Source of the DNA: an uncultured Myxococcales bacterium
GTDB taxonomy: Bacteria > Myxococcota_A > UBA9042
Direction of reading: 5' to 3'
Assembly: GCA_937915965.1 (NCBI GenBank)
Contig: CALGHC010000502.1
Span: forward strand, 1 to 7,688
DNA: 7,688 nucleotides
Positions 1 through 6,107 of the stretch are shown here, in pieces. The first letter of the stretch is position 1. The number at the start of each line of letters is the position of its first letter. Both the position numbers and the translations under genes were made by a program. The notes under the pieces are model-generated. The model did no database searches. It saw only the letters and a list, made by a program, of their open reading frames with translations, and was not told the DNA's origin.

Positions 1-703
1 CGCGGCGCGCGTGTTTCGCGCCAGGTCCCGGGCCAGGCCGTCCTGCCCGGCCAGCCGGCGAAGGCACGTTCGTCGTCGCCGCCCCGCCCCGTTGCATGCC
101 GACCTCGTCGAGGGCCGCCTTCGAGACGGGCGCGAGCTGGTCGAAGGTCTCGGCGTCGTCGAGCCAGCTGAGGTCCTCGTCGCTCTCTGCCACCGGTCCT
201 TTCCTGGGCGCCGCGCTCGCTGGCGGCCGCGGCGGTTCGGCGGGTGGCGCCGATGTCGGTGGCCCCGAATCTGGCGCCGCTTGCGTTCCCCGCTGGCCGA
301 CCAGGTCGTATGGTGGTTCAAGCACGTCACTCGACGCGCGCCGTTGGGCGCTCGTCATCGGCGCATGAGCCGTTTGCGAGAGCTGTGGTTTTTTGGGATC
401 GCCGCGCAGGAACTCGGGCAGCACCGTCTCGCGACTCGACCGCAGGGGGCGCGGCGGGACCGACTTGCGGTCGTTCTCGGCCGCCATCAGGTCGCGCAGA
501 AAACCTGGCAGCACTGTGTCGCGAAAACTGCGGCGCGGCGGCGGTGGTACGGGCGGTGGGCGTTCGCCCACGGGCTTGCCAGCTCCGACGGTGTCGCGCT
601 CGCCTGGCGCGCCGCCATCCGCGCCAACGCCAACGTCGCCCTCACCGCCGTCGTCGCCGACGATGACGGTCTCCCGGTTGCGTTTGGGCTTGTCGTCGGA
701 CAT
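1..703 (-). CDS. Disordered protein with repeated R-[E/D]-T-V motifs (partial, open at left edge)
   Basis: Reading leftward from the ATG at 703-701, the frame has no stop for 234 codons and runs off the window, so the C-terminus is missing. I do not recognise the family. The visible part is rich in Pro, Gly, Ala and Arg and looks disordered, without membrane segment or signal peptide. Four short motifs repeat: RETV (10-13), RDTV (36-39), RDTVLPGFLRDL (61-72) and RETVLPEFLRGD (91-102). The last two form a clear duplicated R-[DE]-T-V-L-P-x-F-L-R element. A Pro/Ala-rich linker (144-170) precedes an acidic stretch with SWLDD (179-183). Third positions are strongly G/C in the motif-bearing and acidic parts. 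No good Shine-Dalgarno precedes the ATG; it is chosen because the first motif lies just after it. It follows meaB on the same strand. The invariant Thr suggests a Ser/Thr-kinase or FHA-linked signalling protein, but that is inference. The last ~30 codons show weaker codon bias and may be out of frame. Confidence 0.7.
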   Translation of the reverse strand, partial: MSDDKPKRNRETVIVGDDGGEGDVGVGADGGAPGERDTVGAGKPVGERPPPVPPPPRRSFRDTVLPGFLRDLMAAENDRKSVPPRPLRSSRETVLPEFLRGDPKKPQLSQTAHAPMTSAQRRASSDVLEPPYDLVGQRGTQAAPDSGPPTSAPPAEPPRPPASAAPRKGPVAESDEDLSWLDDAETFDQLAPVSKAALDEVGMQRGGAATTNVPSPAGRAGRPGPGPGAKHARR

Positions 704-903
704 CGTCGGACCGCGGGTTCAAAGAGCTGCCGTGGGACCGCCCAGCGCGGAATCGGCCCGAGCATACCAGAGCGCAGCCTTTGCGCACCCTCTGGCCGTT
801 GCGCGGCGCCATTGGCCGCTTATCTACCCGAGCACCGCTGCGCTCAGCTCCATCGTTCGCCTGCCGGCGCCGGCGCGCCGCCTGGTCGGGTCACCGGCAG
901 CGG
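704..903. other. Intergenic gap between meaB and the RxTV-motif gene
   Basis: This 200-bp gap holds no convincing gene. Just after the meaB stop there is an inverted repeat: CTGCCGG at 861-867 pairs with CCGGCAG at 894-900. A small GCGCCGGCGC palindrome lies inside the loop. It could form a hairpin in the meaB transcript, but no T-run follows on the minus strand, so it is not a standard intrinsic terminator. A weak extended -10 lies at 766-761. Confidence 0.4.
761..766 (-). promoter_or_regulatory. Possible extended -10 promoter for the left-edge gene
   Basis: On the minus strand a TG-G-TATGCT element (hexamer 766-761) resembles an extended -10 box and lies about 58 bases before the ATG at 703. 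No good -35 hexamer sits 16-18 bases upstream. The match is 4 of 6 plus the TG, so this is a weak candidate. Confidence 0.25.
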
Positions 904-1899
904 TCACTCCGAGGCTGAATCACCACCCTCGTTCGGCGGGCGGTCGCCCGATTGGCCCTGAACCACCGCCTCAAGGGCCTGTCTGGCGCCCGCATAAGGA
1001 TCCTGGCGCCGCGCGTGCACATCGTCAACGAGGGCCCGCCCGCCGGGATCGTTCTCGAGCCAGCGGCGCACGCGCAAACCCATATCCTCTCGGCTGATTC
1101 GCTCTATGTGGGCGGCCGTCGTCTGGCGCCGGCCCCGGTCACCCGGTTGATCATCGAGCCACGCACCGTGGCTGCGGATCGCCTCGCCGAGGTCGGCCAC
1201 CCCCGCGCCGAGGTGGGCCACCGTCGCGATGATCGGCCGCCGCCAGCTCTGGGTCGGCCCAATATCGACCATCGCTTGCAGATCAGCGGTCGTGCGCTCG
1301 GCACCGTCGCGGTCCGCTTTGTTGACGACCAGGATGTCGGCGACCTCGAGCAGGCCAGCTTTGAGGGCTTGGACCTCGTCTCCCATGCCTGGCACCGCGA
1401 CGACCACCGTCGTATCGACCAGCTGGATGACGTCGACCTCGTCCTGGCCGACTCCGACGGTCTCGACCAGGACGATGTCGAAGCCCATCGCGTCGAAGAC
1501 CCCGATGAGCTCGACCGTCGTCGCGCCCACACCGCCGAGCGCGCCACGCGTCGCTTGCGACCGGATGAAGACCCCGTCGTCCTCTGCGTGCGCCATCATC
1601 CGCACCCGGTCGCCCAGCAGCGCGCCGCCAGAGAAGGGGCTGGAAGGATCGACGGCCAAGACGCCCACGCGCATGCCTTGGGCCCGCCACCAGCCAACCA
1701 GCGCGCTCGCCAGGGTCGACTTGCCCGCACCTGGGGGCCCGGTGATTCCGACCCGGGGAATACGCCGAGATGCACGGTACAGCCAGGCCAGGGTCAGGCG
1801 CGCCTGCGGGTCGCCATCCTCGAGGCCACGCATCAGCCGGGACGCCGCGCGCACGTCACCCGCGAGGATCGCGGCGCCCTTTGACGCGGCTGGTTCCAC
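904..1899 (-). CDS. meaB: MeaB/ArgK-type GTPase, chaperone of a B12-dependent acyl-CoA mutase
   Basis: This is a SIMIBI-class P-loop GTPase of 331 aa, close to the family's usual length. Family knowledge: MeaB proteins bind B12-dependent methylmalonyl-CoA-type mutases, gate loading of adenosylcobalamin and help protect or reactivate the enzyme. Visible motifs are the Walker A GPPGAGKST (54-62), the signature DPSSPFSGGALLGDRVRM (84-101), the switch region FIRSQATRGALGG (111-123), ETVGVGQDEVDV (146-157) and the guanine-specificity NKAD (193-196). The C-terminal DPY helix is also present. The switch reads RSQATRGALGG where I recall RSMATRGHLGG as typical. The start is GTG at 1899, with AGGGA ten bases upstream. 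It begins 20 bp after the stop of the barrel-protein gene, so co-transcription is likely. No mutase gene is in the window, so the partner is unknown. The family is clear; the exact mutase client is not. Confidence 0.93.
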   Translation of the reverse strand: MEPAASKGAAILAGDVRAASRLMRGLEDGDPQARLTLAWLYRASRRIPRVGITGPPGAGKSTLASALVGWWRAQGMRVGVLAVDPSSPFSGGALLGDRVRMMAHAEDDGVFIRSQATRGALGGVGATTVELIGVFDAMGFDIVLVETVGVGQDEVDVIQLVDTTVVVAVPGMGDEVQALKAGLLEVADILVVNKADRDGAERTTADLQAMVDIGPTQSWRRPIIATVAHLGAGVADLGEAIRSHGAWLDDQPGDRGRRQTTAAHIERISREDMGLRVRRWLENDPGGRALVDDVHARRQDPYAGARQALEAVVQGQSGDRPPNEGGDSASE

Positions 1900-1919
1900 T
1901 GTGGTCGGTTCCCTGGGCC

Positions 1920-2780
1920 TCAGAAGTCGATCCCGACCTTGCCTGTGACGACATTGAGGTTGTCGGTGAACGACCGCATGAACTCGCCGCCGATCGAAAG
2001 TCGGGTCGCGACGATCCGCAGACCGAATACGGCGCGGTGCGAGAACTCGTTGATGTTCCGCAGTATCAACGTTTCAGGCATGATGTCGGCGTCATTGACG
2101 AAGACGTCGATCTGATGGGCCGACGCCATCGTGAAGCCGAACGAGTACGCCGCCCACGGTTGCAGCGAGAGCACGCCACCGATGCCGAAGGACTTCGACA
2201 GGACGAAGTCGGTGCTCAACATCAGCATGGACAGGTTGGGGTTGCCCAGCAGCGAGTTCAGGTTGGCTCGCACGCCGAAGTCCGGCAGGTTGCGGAAACC
2301 GTCGACCAGGGCGATGTGGCCCTCGGCGCCGATCGCCCACATGTTGGAGTCGAAGAGGTGGGTGAGCGAGGCGCCGGTCTGCAGGCCGAATGGCAGCCCC
2401 TTGCGCACCCGCAGCTGGCCGGAGCGCACCGTGCCCTGCGGCTTGTCGGCGGCGTCCACCCAGTACTTGGCTTCGCTGTGCACGCCGGCGAACGAGAGCT
2501 CGTAGGCGACCTCCATGCCGAGCATGCCCATCGAGGCCGCGGGGCCCGACATCCGTGGCCCCATGACCAGCGAGAGCTCGCGCATCAGCAGGCTGAAGCC
2601 ACCGCTGTCGACCTTCTCGGCGCCCGTCTTCGACGGGTCGTAGAAGTTCTGGAAGTGCAGATCCAGCGGCGCCGCTGTGGCAATCATCGCCGGCGCCGTC
2701 GATGTCAGCCAGGCGGCCGCCCCGATGATCACCAGTCCAATCGCCGAGCGCCCCTTCTTCCTGGTCGCCATCGCGTTCAT
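1920..2780 (-). CDS. Predicted outer-membrane beta-barrel protein with signal peptide
   Basis: This 286-aa protein has a classic signal peptide: basic RKKGR (7-11), a hydrophobic core (about 13-33) and a likely cleavage after ATA at residue 36. The mature part contains alternating amphipathic segments rich in Gly and aromatic residues, has no cysteine, and ends in VGIDF. A terminal Phe is the usual BAM-recognition signal of outer-membrane barrels, so export and outer-membrane insertion are likely. At about 250 mature residues, 8-12 strands would fit. I do not recognise a specific family and assign no substrate. Two starts are possible: ATG at 2780 with GGGGGA five bases upstream, or ATG at 2771 with AGGA ten bases upstream. 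The first is kept because its spacing is better. It lies 127 bp after kamA and 20 bp before meaB, all on one strand. Confidence 0.8.
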   Translation of the reverse strand: MNAMATRKKGRSAIGLVIIGAAAWLTSTAPAMIATAAPLDLHFQNFYDPSKTGAEKVDSGGFSLLMRELSLVMGPRMSGPAASMGMLGMEVAYELSFAGVHSEAKYWVDAADKPQGTVRSGQLRVRKGLPFGLQTGASLTHLFDSNMWAIGAEGHIALVDGFRNLPDFGVRANLNSLLGNPNLSMLMLSTDFVLSKSFGIGGVLSLQPWAAYSFGFTMASAHQIDVFVNDADIMPETLILRNINEFSHRAVFGLRIVATRLSIGGEFMRSFTDNLNVVTGKVGIDF

Positions 2781-2879
2781 GTCCTTCCCCCAGGCTTGGT
2801 CGCCTCAGGCTGGTAAGGTGGCGATCATTCTGACCGCATTCGAGTCGAGGTGTCCAGTCAACCGCGTTACGCCCTTCGT

Positions 2880-2894
2880 CGTCGCGGCGCGACG
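2880..2894 (-). terminator. Short hairpin just after kamA
   Basis: A perfect 6-bp stem (CGTCGC/GCGACG) with a 3-base loop lies 13-28 bases beyond the kamA stop. No T-run follows on the minus strand, so it is a weak candidate for termination or 3'-end stabilisation only. The rest of the 127-bp gap contains a lone TTGACT at 2861-2856 (minus), with no -10 at a proper distance. Confidence 0.25.
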
Positions 2895-2907
2895 CCAACC
2901 ACCGGGC

Positions 2908-4353
2908 CTAGCGGCTCGCCAGACCCGCCTGCGCCCGCGAGCGGGCTTCGAACGTCATCCGCTTCTGTTCCACCGGGTCCTGCCACTTCGCCTGGACGTC
3001 CGGCGCGAGCTGGCAGACCGGGTCGAAGTAGTAGAAGAGTCGGTCGGGATCGACGTTGGGGCTGCGGTAGACCGCGACCCCTGTGGTCTGATCGTAGTAC
3101 TCGAAGCTGTGGGCGTCGCGCTTGCCGCCGCCGCCGAGGGTGTCGACGACGAAGGTAGGTGTGTTGAAGCCTGCCGTGAGACCACGAACCTGCTTCTCGA
3201 GCTCAAGGGCTGTCGCCAGCGTCGTACGCATGTCTTCGACGCCGTGGACCAGGTCACAGACGTAGACGTAGTACGGGTGCACGTTGACGGATCCCAGCCG
3301 CTTGATCAGCAACCGCATCGCCTCGACCGTATCGTTGACGCCGCGCAGCAGCACCGACTGGTTGCGGATGACCACGCCGCGCTCGTGCAGCTTGTTCATC
3401 GCAGCCCGCGTGATCCAGGTGATCTCGTTGGGGTGGTTGAAGTGGGTGTGCAGCGCGACGTCTTTGTGCATGCGCCGGCCGGTCTCGACGACCTCGACGA
3501 TGGCGTCGAACCACGCTTCGTCCGAGAGGATCTTCTGAGGCAGCACCGCCGGCCCCTTGGTCGCGAAGCGAATGCGCTGCACGTGGGGAATCGAGAGCAG
3601 CCGCAGGCCGAGGGCGCGGATGTGCTTTGCCGGCAGGTTGTAGACGTCGCCGCCGGACACGACGAGGTCCTCGAGATCGGGGTGCGCCTCGATGTAGGCG
3701 AAATCCGACTCCCACCGACTGGTGTCGGCGTGCAGGTCGAGCTTGTCGACGTCTTCGGTGTCCAGACCGACCGCGTAGGAGCGCGTGCAGAAGCGGCAGT
3801 AGACCGGGCAAGTGTTCAAGGCGAGGAACAACGCCTTGTCGGGGTAACGATGCACCAGACCCATGACGGGGCTGTCGCCCTGCTCGTTGAGGCTGTCGAG
3901 GGTCAGATTCGGGTGATCTGGAATGCGATGCGACGCAAGCGGGATGAACTGAGTTCGGACCGGGTCGTCATAGGGGTGGTCCCAGTCGATCACGCTCATC
4001 AGGTAGGGGGTGACGCGGACGCTCATCGGCGCCATCTGGAAACCGGCCTCGGCGTCGCGAACAAAGTTGGCCGGGGCGAGGTCCTTGACCGCTTCGATCA
4101 ACCGCGTCGACTTGGTGATGACGTTGCGGCCCTGCCAGCGATGGTCGAGAAAGGTCGCGCGGTCGATGTCAGCGTAGGCGGGGATGCGGCGCCAGAACTC
4201 GCCCTCGCGCAGATCGCGGTGGTTGTTTGTCGTCGGCGGCCGCGTCCGCGATTCGCCGTTCGACGCGCCGACGGCGGGTTCGATGGCCACGGTTGAGGGC
4301 GACTCGGCGGCCGCTTCGGCGGGTGTCTGGTTGGGAGCGTGGCTGGTCGTCAT
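2908..4353 (-). CDS. kamA: KamA-family radical SAM/PLP aminomutase (lysine 2,3-aminomutase-like)
   Basis: Lysine 2,3-aminomutases convert L-lysine to beta-lysine using a [4Fe-4S] cluster, S-adenosylmethionine and PLP. The 481-aa product has a disordered N-terminus (1-45), then WRRIP and the HRWQGRN element (71-77). The radical SAM cluster motif CPVYCRFC has Cys at 182, 186 and 189, followed by Arg191. Further family marks are the THFNHPNE segment (303-310), NQSVLLRGVND (331-341) and GGGGK with the PLP lysine at 411. Asp367 (in VCDL) and Asp404 (in FVVD) match the two Asp that hold the lysine side-chain amine in the clostridial enzyme, favouring lysine over glutamate as substrate. The C-terminus lacks the CxCxxC zinc motif of that enzyme, and CTRSYAVG replaces the usual CTRRR. 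The ATG at 4353 has AGGA five bases upstream; the frame stays open to 4998, but that part is repeat sequence. Beta-lysine could serve osmoprotection, lysine breakdown or tRNA/EF-P-type modification; context does not decide. Confidence 0.88.
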   Translation of the reverse strand: MTTSHAPNQTPAEAAAESPSTVAIEPAVGASNGESRTRPPTTNNHRDLREGEFWRRIPAYADIDRATFLDHRWQGRNVITKSTRLIEAVKDLAPANFVRDAEAGFQMAPMSVRVTPYLMSVIDWDHPYDDPVRTQFIPLASHRIPDHPNLTLDSLNEQGDSPVMGLVHRYPDKALFLALNTCPVYCRFCTRSYAVGLDTEDVDKLDLHADTSRWESDFAYIEAHPDLEDLVVSGGDVYNLPAKHIRALGLRLLSIPHVQRIRFATKGPAVLPQKILSDEAWFDAIVEVVETGRRMHKDVALHTHFNHPNEITWITRAAMNKLHERGVVIRNQSVLLRGVNDTVEAMRLLIKRLGSVNVHPYYVYVCDLVHGVEDMRTTLATALELEKQVRGLTAGFNTPTFVVDTLGGGGKRDAHSFEYYDQTTGVAVYRSPNVDPDRLFYYFDPVCQLAPDVQAKWQDPVEQKRMTFEARSRAQAGLASR

Positions 4354-4390
4354 GGTCGTCCTGTGCGGTTCGGTCGTCCCGGCTGCGGTT

Positions 4391-4454
4391 CGAGGCGTCG
4401 TCGGTCCGAGGCGTCGTCGGTCCGAGGCGTCGTCGGTCCGAGGCGTCGTCGGTC
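4391..4454. repeat. Tandem repeat, 16-bp unit, four perfect copies
   Basis: The unit CGAGGCGTCGTCGGTC starts at 4391, 4407, 4423 and 4439. A degenerate fifth copy (CGAGGTGTC...) begins at 4455. The four copies are identical. The array lies 38 bp upstream of the kamA start, so it is probably in the kamA leader or promoter. Sixteen is not a multiple of three, so it is unlikely to be a coding repeat. Confidence 0.95.
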
Positions 4455-4676
4455 CGAGGTGTCCCTTCGTCGGCGTCCCTGATCCTCGATGTGGCTGGCC
4501 CTCGGCAGTTCGGGGGCGTTGTCGGCATCGGAGGGGGGGCAGGTGGCGTCGTGCTCGCCCGCGAAGGCGCATGCGCGGCCAACCAAGTGGCGCGCCAACA
4601 TAGCATCTTCTCGGGGGGCGGTCGATCGGCAAGCGGCAGCAAACGCCGCCGTTGGTGCCGCGATCGTCGGTCGTCG

Positions 4677-4724
4677 ACTGGCGCGAGTCGGCCTCACCGT
4701 ACTGGCGCGAGTCGGCCTCATCGT
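4677..4724. repeat. Tandem repeat, 24-bp unit, two copies
   Basis: Two adjacent 24-bp copies occupy 4677-4700 and 4701-4724. They begin ACTGGCGCGAGTCGG and differ by one base (C or T at unit position 21). It is unrelated in sequence to the 16-mer and 11-mer arrays nearby. Confidence 0.9.
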
Positions 4725-4849
4725 AGCGCGCGGTCCGTGTCGACGGGGCTGTCGTTTCGCCTCGCCTCGTCGTGTCGTCACCGACCAGCGTCGTCAACAG
4801 AATCGCACGTCGACTCGAACTGTTCTGTGGCTGGAGCCGGTGGCGTTGC

Positions 4850-4877
4850 GTGACCTCCATGTGACATGCTGTATACT
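4850..4877 (+). promoter_or_regulatory. Candidate sigma70-type promoter for the DUF1385-prfA unit
   Basis: GTGACC at 4850-4855 (4 of 6 to TTGACA) and TATACT at 4872-4877 (5 of 6 to TATAAT) are separated by 16 bp. TATACT stands out in this GC-rich context. Transcription would start near 4884, giving a leader of about 80 nt that contains the 11-bp repeats. Confidence 0.45.
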
Positions 4878-4901
4878 GCACGGCCGCCGGCGCACGCTGG
4901 C

Positions 4902-4956
4902 GAATCCGACGCGAATCCGACGCGAATCCGACGCGAATCCGACGCGAACCCGGACG
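4902..4956. repeat. Tandem repeat, 11-bp unit, four copies plus a degenerate fifth
   Basis: The unit GAATCCGACGC begins at 4902, 4913, 4924 and 4935. A degenerate fifth (GAACCCGGACG) begins at 4946. The array ends about ten bases before the DUF1385 ATG at 4966 and abuts its Shine-Dalgarno GGGAG (4956-4960). The period is close to one DNA helical turn, so it could present a protein-binding site on one face of the DNA, or a structured mRNA leader. Confidence 0.95.
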
Positions 4957-4965
4957 GGAGAGACG

Positions 4966-6045
4966 ATGGCAGAGGGACCGATGAGCGTGGGCGGGCAAGC
5001 GATCCTTGAGGGCGTGATGATGCGCTCGCCGGGTTCATTCGCGATCGCCGTGCGCCGCGCCACCGGCGAGATCGTCGTCAAGGAAGACGCGTGGCAATCG
5101 ATCTGGGAGAAGGCCCGCTTCTTGCGCAAGCCCTTCTTGCGGGGCGCTGTGGTGCTCTTTGAGTCCCTTTACAACGGCGTCTCGGCGCTCTCGTTCAGCG
5201 CCAACGAGGCGGCTCGTTTTGAGCCCGGCGCCGACGGCGAGGTGGTCGAGGCCGAAGGCGAGATGAGCAGCTGGGCGATTGGCGGCGCGATCGCCATGGC
5301 GATGGTCTTCGGCTTCGCGCTCTTCGCCGCGCTGCCACATTTCATTACCTGGCTCGCAGGCGTCACGACAGGCAACGCGTCGCTCGCGTCGGGCAAAGAC
5401 CTCGGTTTTCAGCTGGTCGACGGCGTGATCAAGATCGGCGTGCTGGTTGGCTACCTGTGGTTGATCTCGCGGATGTCCGACATCAAGCGGGTATTTCAGT
5501 ACCACGGCGCTGAGCACAAGAGCATCTTCTGCTTCGAGTCCGGCCAGGACCTCACCGTCGAGAACGCCCGTCGTTTTCCCCGCTTGCACCCGCGCTGCGG
5601 CACGAGCTTTCTGTTGATCACGGTCGTCGTCTCGATCTTGCTGTTCTCGGCTGTCTTCCCGCTGATGCCCGAGATCTCCTCGATCCGCTGGCTCAACCAG
5701 CTCGCCTATGTCTTCATCAAAGTGCCCCTGATGTTCCCTGTCGCTGGCATCGCCTACGAGATGACCCGACTCTCGGCGCGCCACCCCAATCATCCGGTCG
5801 TGCGCGCCTTCACCTGGCCGGGCCTGATGCTCCAGCACATCACCACCCGCGAGCCGGATGACAGCCAACTGGAGATCGCTCTCGTCGCGCTGCAGAAGTG
5901 CCTGTGGCGCGAGGCGCAGCCCAACGACCAAAAGCGCGTGGCCGGTACCGCCCCAGCGGAACCCGACGTCTTTGGCTCCTACGAAGACTTCCAAAGTGCG
6001 CTCGGCGCGTCATCCTCGGCATCGCTCGCCGAAGCCGCCGCCTGA
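4966..6045 (+). CDS. yqhQ: DUF1385 membrane protein (YqhQ-like)
   Basis: This 359-aa protein has the DUF1385 hallmarks: GGQAILEGVMMRSP near the N-terminus (9-22), FLRKPFLRG (52-60), FQYHGAEHKSIFCFE (177-191) and RLHPRCGTSF (206-215). The conserved His and Cys in the last two motifs look like a metal or active site, but no biochemical activity is established to my knowledge. Hydrophobic segments at about 103-130, 147-168, 215-235 and 247-266 indicate a multi-pass membrane protein. The C-terminal ~45 residues are hydrophilic and Ala/Ser-rich. The ATG at 4966 has GGGAG five bases upstream. An alternative ATG at 4981 also has a purine-rich site (AGAGGG) and would remove five residues before the conserved GGQ. 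It precedes prfA by 62 bp on the same strand, an arrangement also known from Firmicutes such as Bacillus, where rpmE is often nearby; rpmE is not seen here. Confidence 0.9.
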   Translation: MAEGPMSVGGQAILEGVMMRSPGSFAIAVRRATGEIVVKEDAWQSIWEKARFLRKPFLRGAVVLFESLYNGVSALSFSANEAARFEPGADGEVVEAEGEMSSWAIGGAIAMAMVFGFALFAALPHFITWLAGVTTGNASLASGKDLGFQLVDGVIKIGVLVGYLWLISRMSDIKRVFQYHGAEHKSIFCFESGQDLTVENARRFPRLHPRCGTSFLLITVVVSILLFSAVFPLMPEISSIRWLNQLAYVFIKVPLMFPVAGIAYEMTRLSARHPNHPVVRAFTWPGLMLQHITTREPDDSQLEIALVALQKCLWREAQPNDQKRVAGTAPAEPDVFGSYEDFQSALGASSSASLAEAAA

Positions 6046-6070
6046 CGTCGCGAGCAGCCCTGCCTCGTGC

Positions 6071-6089
6071 GGTCGCCCCGCCGGCGACC
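6071..6089 (+). other. Perfect 7-bp GC hairpin upstream of prfA
   Basis: GGTCGCC (6071-6077) and GGCGACC (6083-6089) form a perfect stem around a 5-base loop, 18 bases before the prfA ATG. No T-run follows, so it is not a classic terminator. It could modulate prfA translation, stabilise or process the mRNA, or be a chance GC structure. Confidence 0.45.
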
Positions 6090-6107
6090 CAAACGCGGAC
6101 CCCCGCC

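Larger units (their letters stand above)
4354..4965. other. Repeat-rich divergent intergenic region between kamA and the DUF1385 gene
   Basis: This 612-bp stretch separates two divergent genes. Open frames cross it in both directions, but their translations are low-complexity, Arg/Pro/Thr-rich and built from the DNA repeats, so I do not call a gene. It contains three unrelated tandem direct repeats (16, 24 and 11 bp units) and one plausible rightward promoter. No convincing promoter for kamA was found, although its 5' leader must lie here. Between the 16-mer and 24-mer arrays (about 4470-4676) I see only GC-rich sequence, including a run of seven G at 4532-4538. Confidence 0.6.

Noticed and set aside
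11..961. A 316-codon plus-strand open frame at the left edge.
   Set aside because: The translation is Arg/Ala-rich with no recognisable motif. The minus-strand frame has better codon bias and internally repeated motifs, and the plus frame also runs over the meaB end.
952..1884. A 310-codon plus-strand open frame opposite meaB.
   Set aside because: Antisense shadow of a clear GTPase gene; the translation is His/Arg/Asp-rich with no domain.
2677..4296. A 539-codon plus-strand open frame opposite kamA.
   Set aside because: It is an antisense shadow produced by high G/C third positions; the kamA frame holds all recognised motifs.
4391..4454. CRISPR-like array.
   Set aside because: The 16-bp units are directly adjacent with no spacers, so it is a simple tandem repeat.
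4833..4849. Sigma54 (-24/-12) promoter.
   Set aside because: The GG and GC elements are 13 bp apart rather than the required 10.
4868..4881. LexA-type or other operator in the near-palindrome TGCTGTATACTGCA.
   Set aside because: A CTGT half-site is present but no ACAG partner at the right spacing; the TATACT is better explained as a -10 box.
4489..4965. An in-frame upstream extension of the DUF1385 protein.
   Set aside because: It is Arg-rich and repeat-derived, unlike the family. The GGQ motif expected near the N-terminus fits the ATG at 4966, which has GGGAG upstream.
4354..4998. A 215-residue N-terminal extension of KamA in the same open frame.
   Set aside because: It is low-complexity sequence made from the DNA repeats, would overlap the DUF1385 start, and the ATG at 4353 has a well-placed AGGA.
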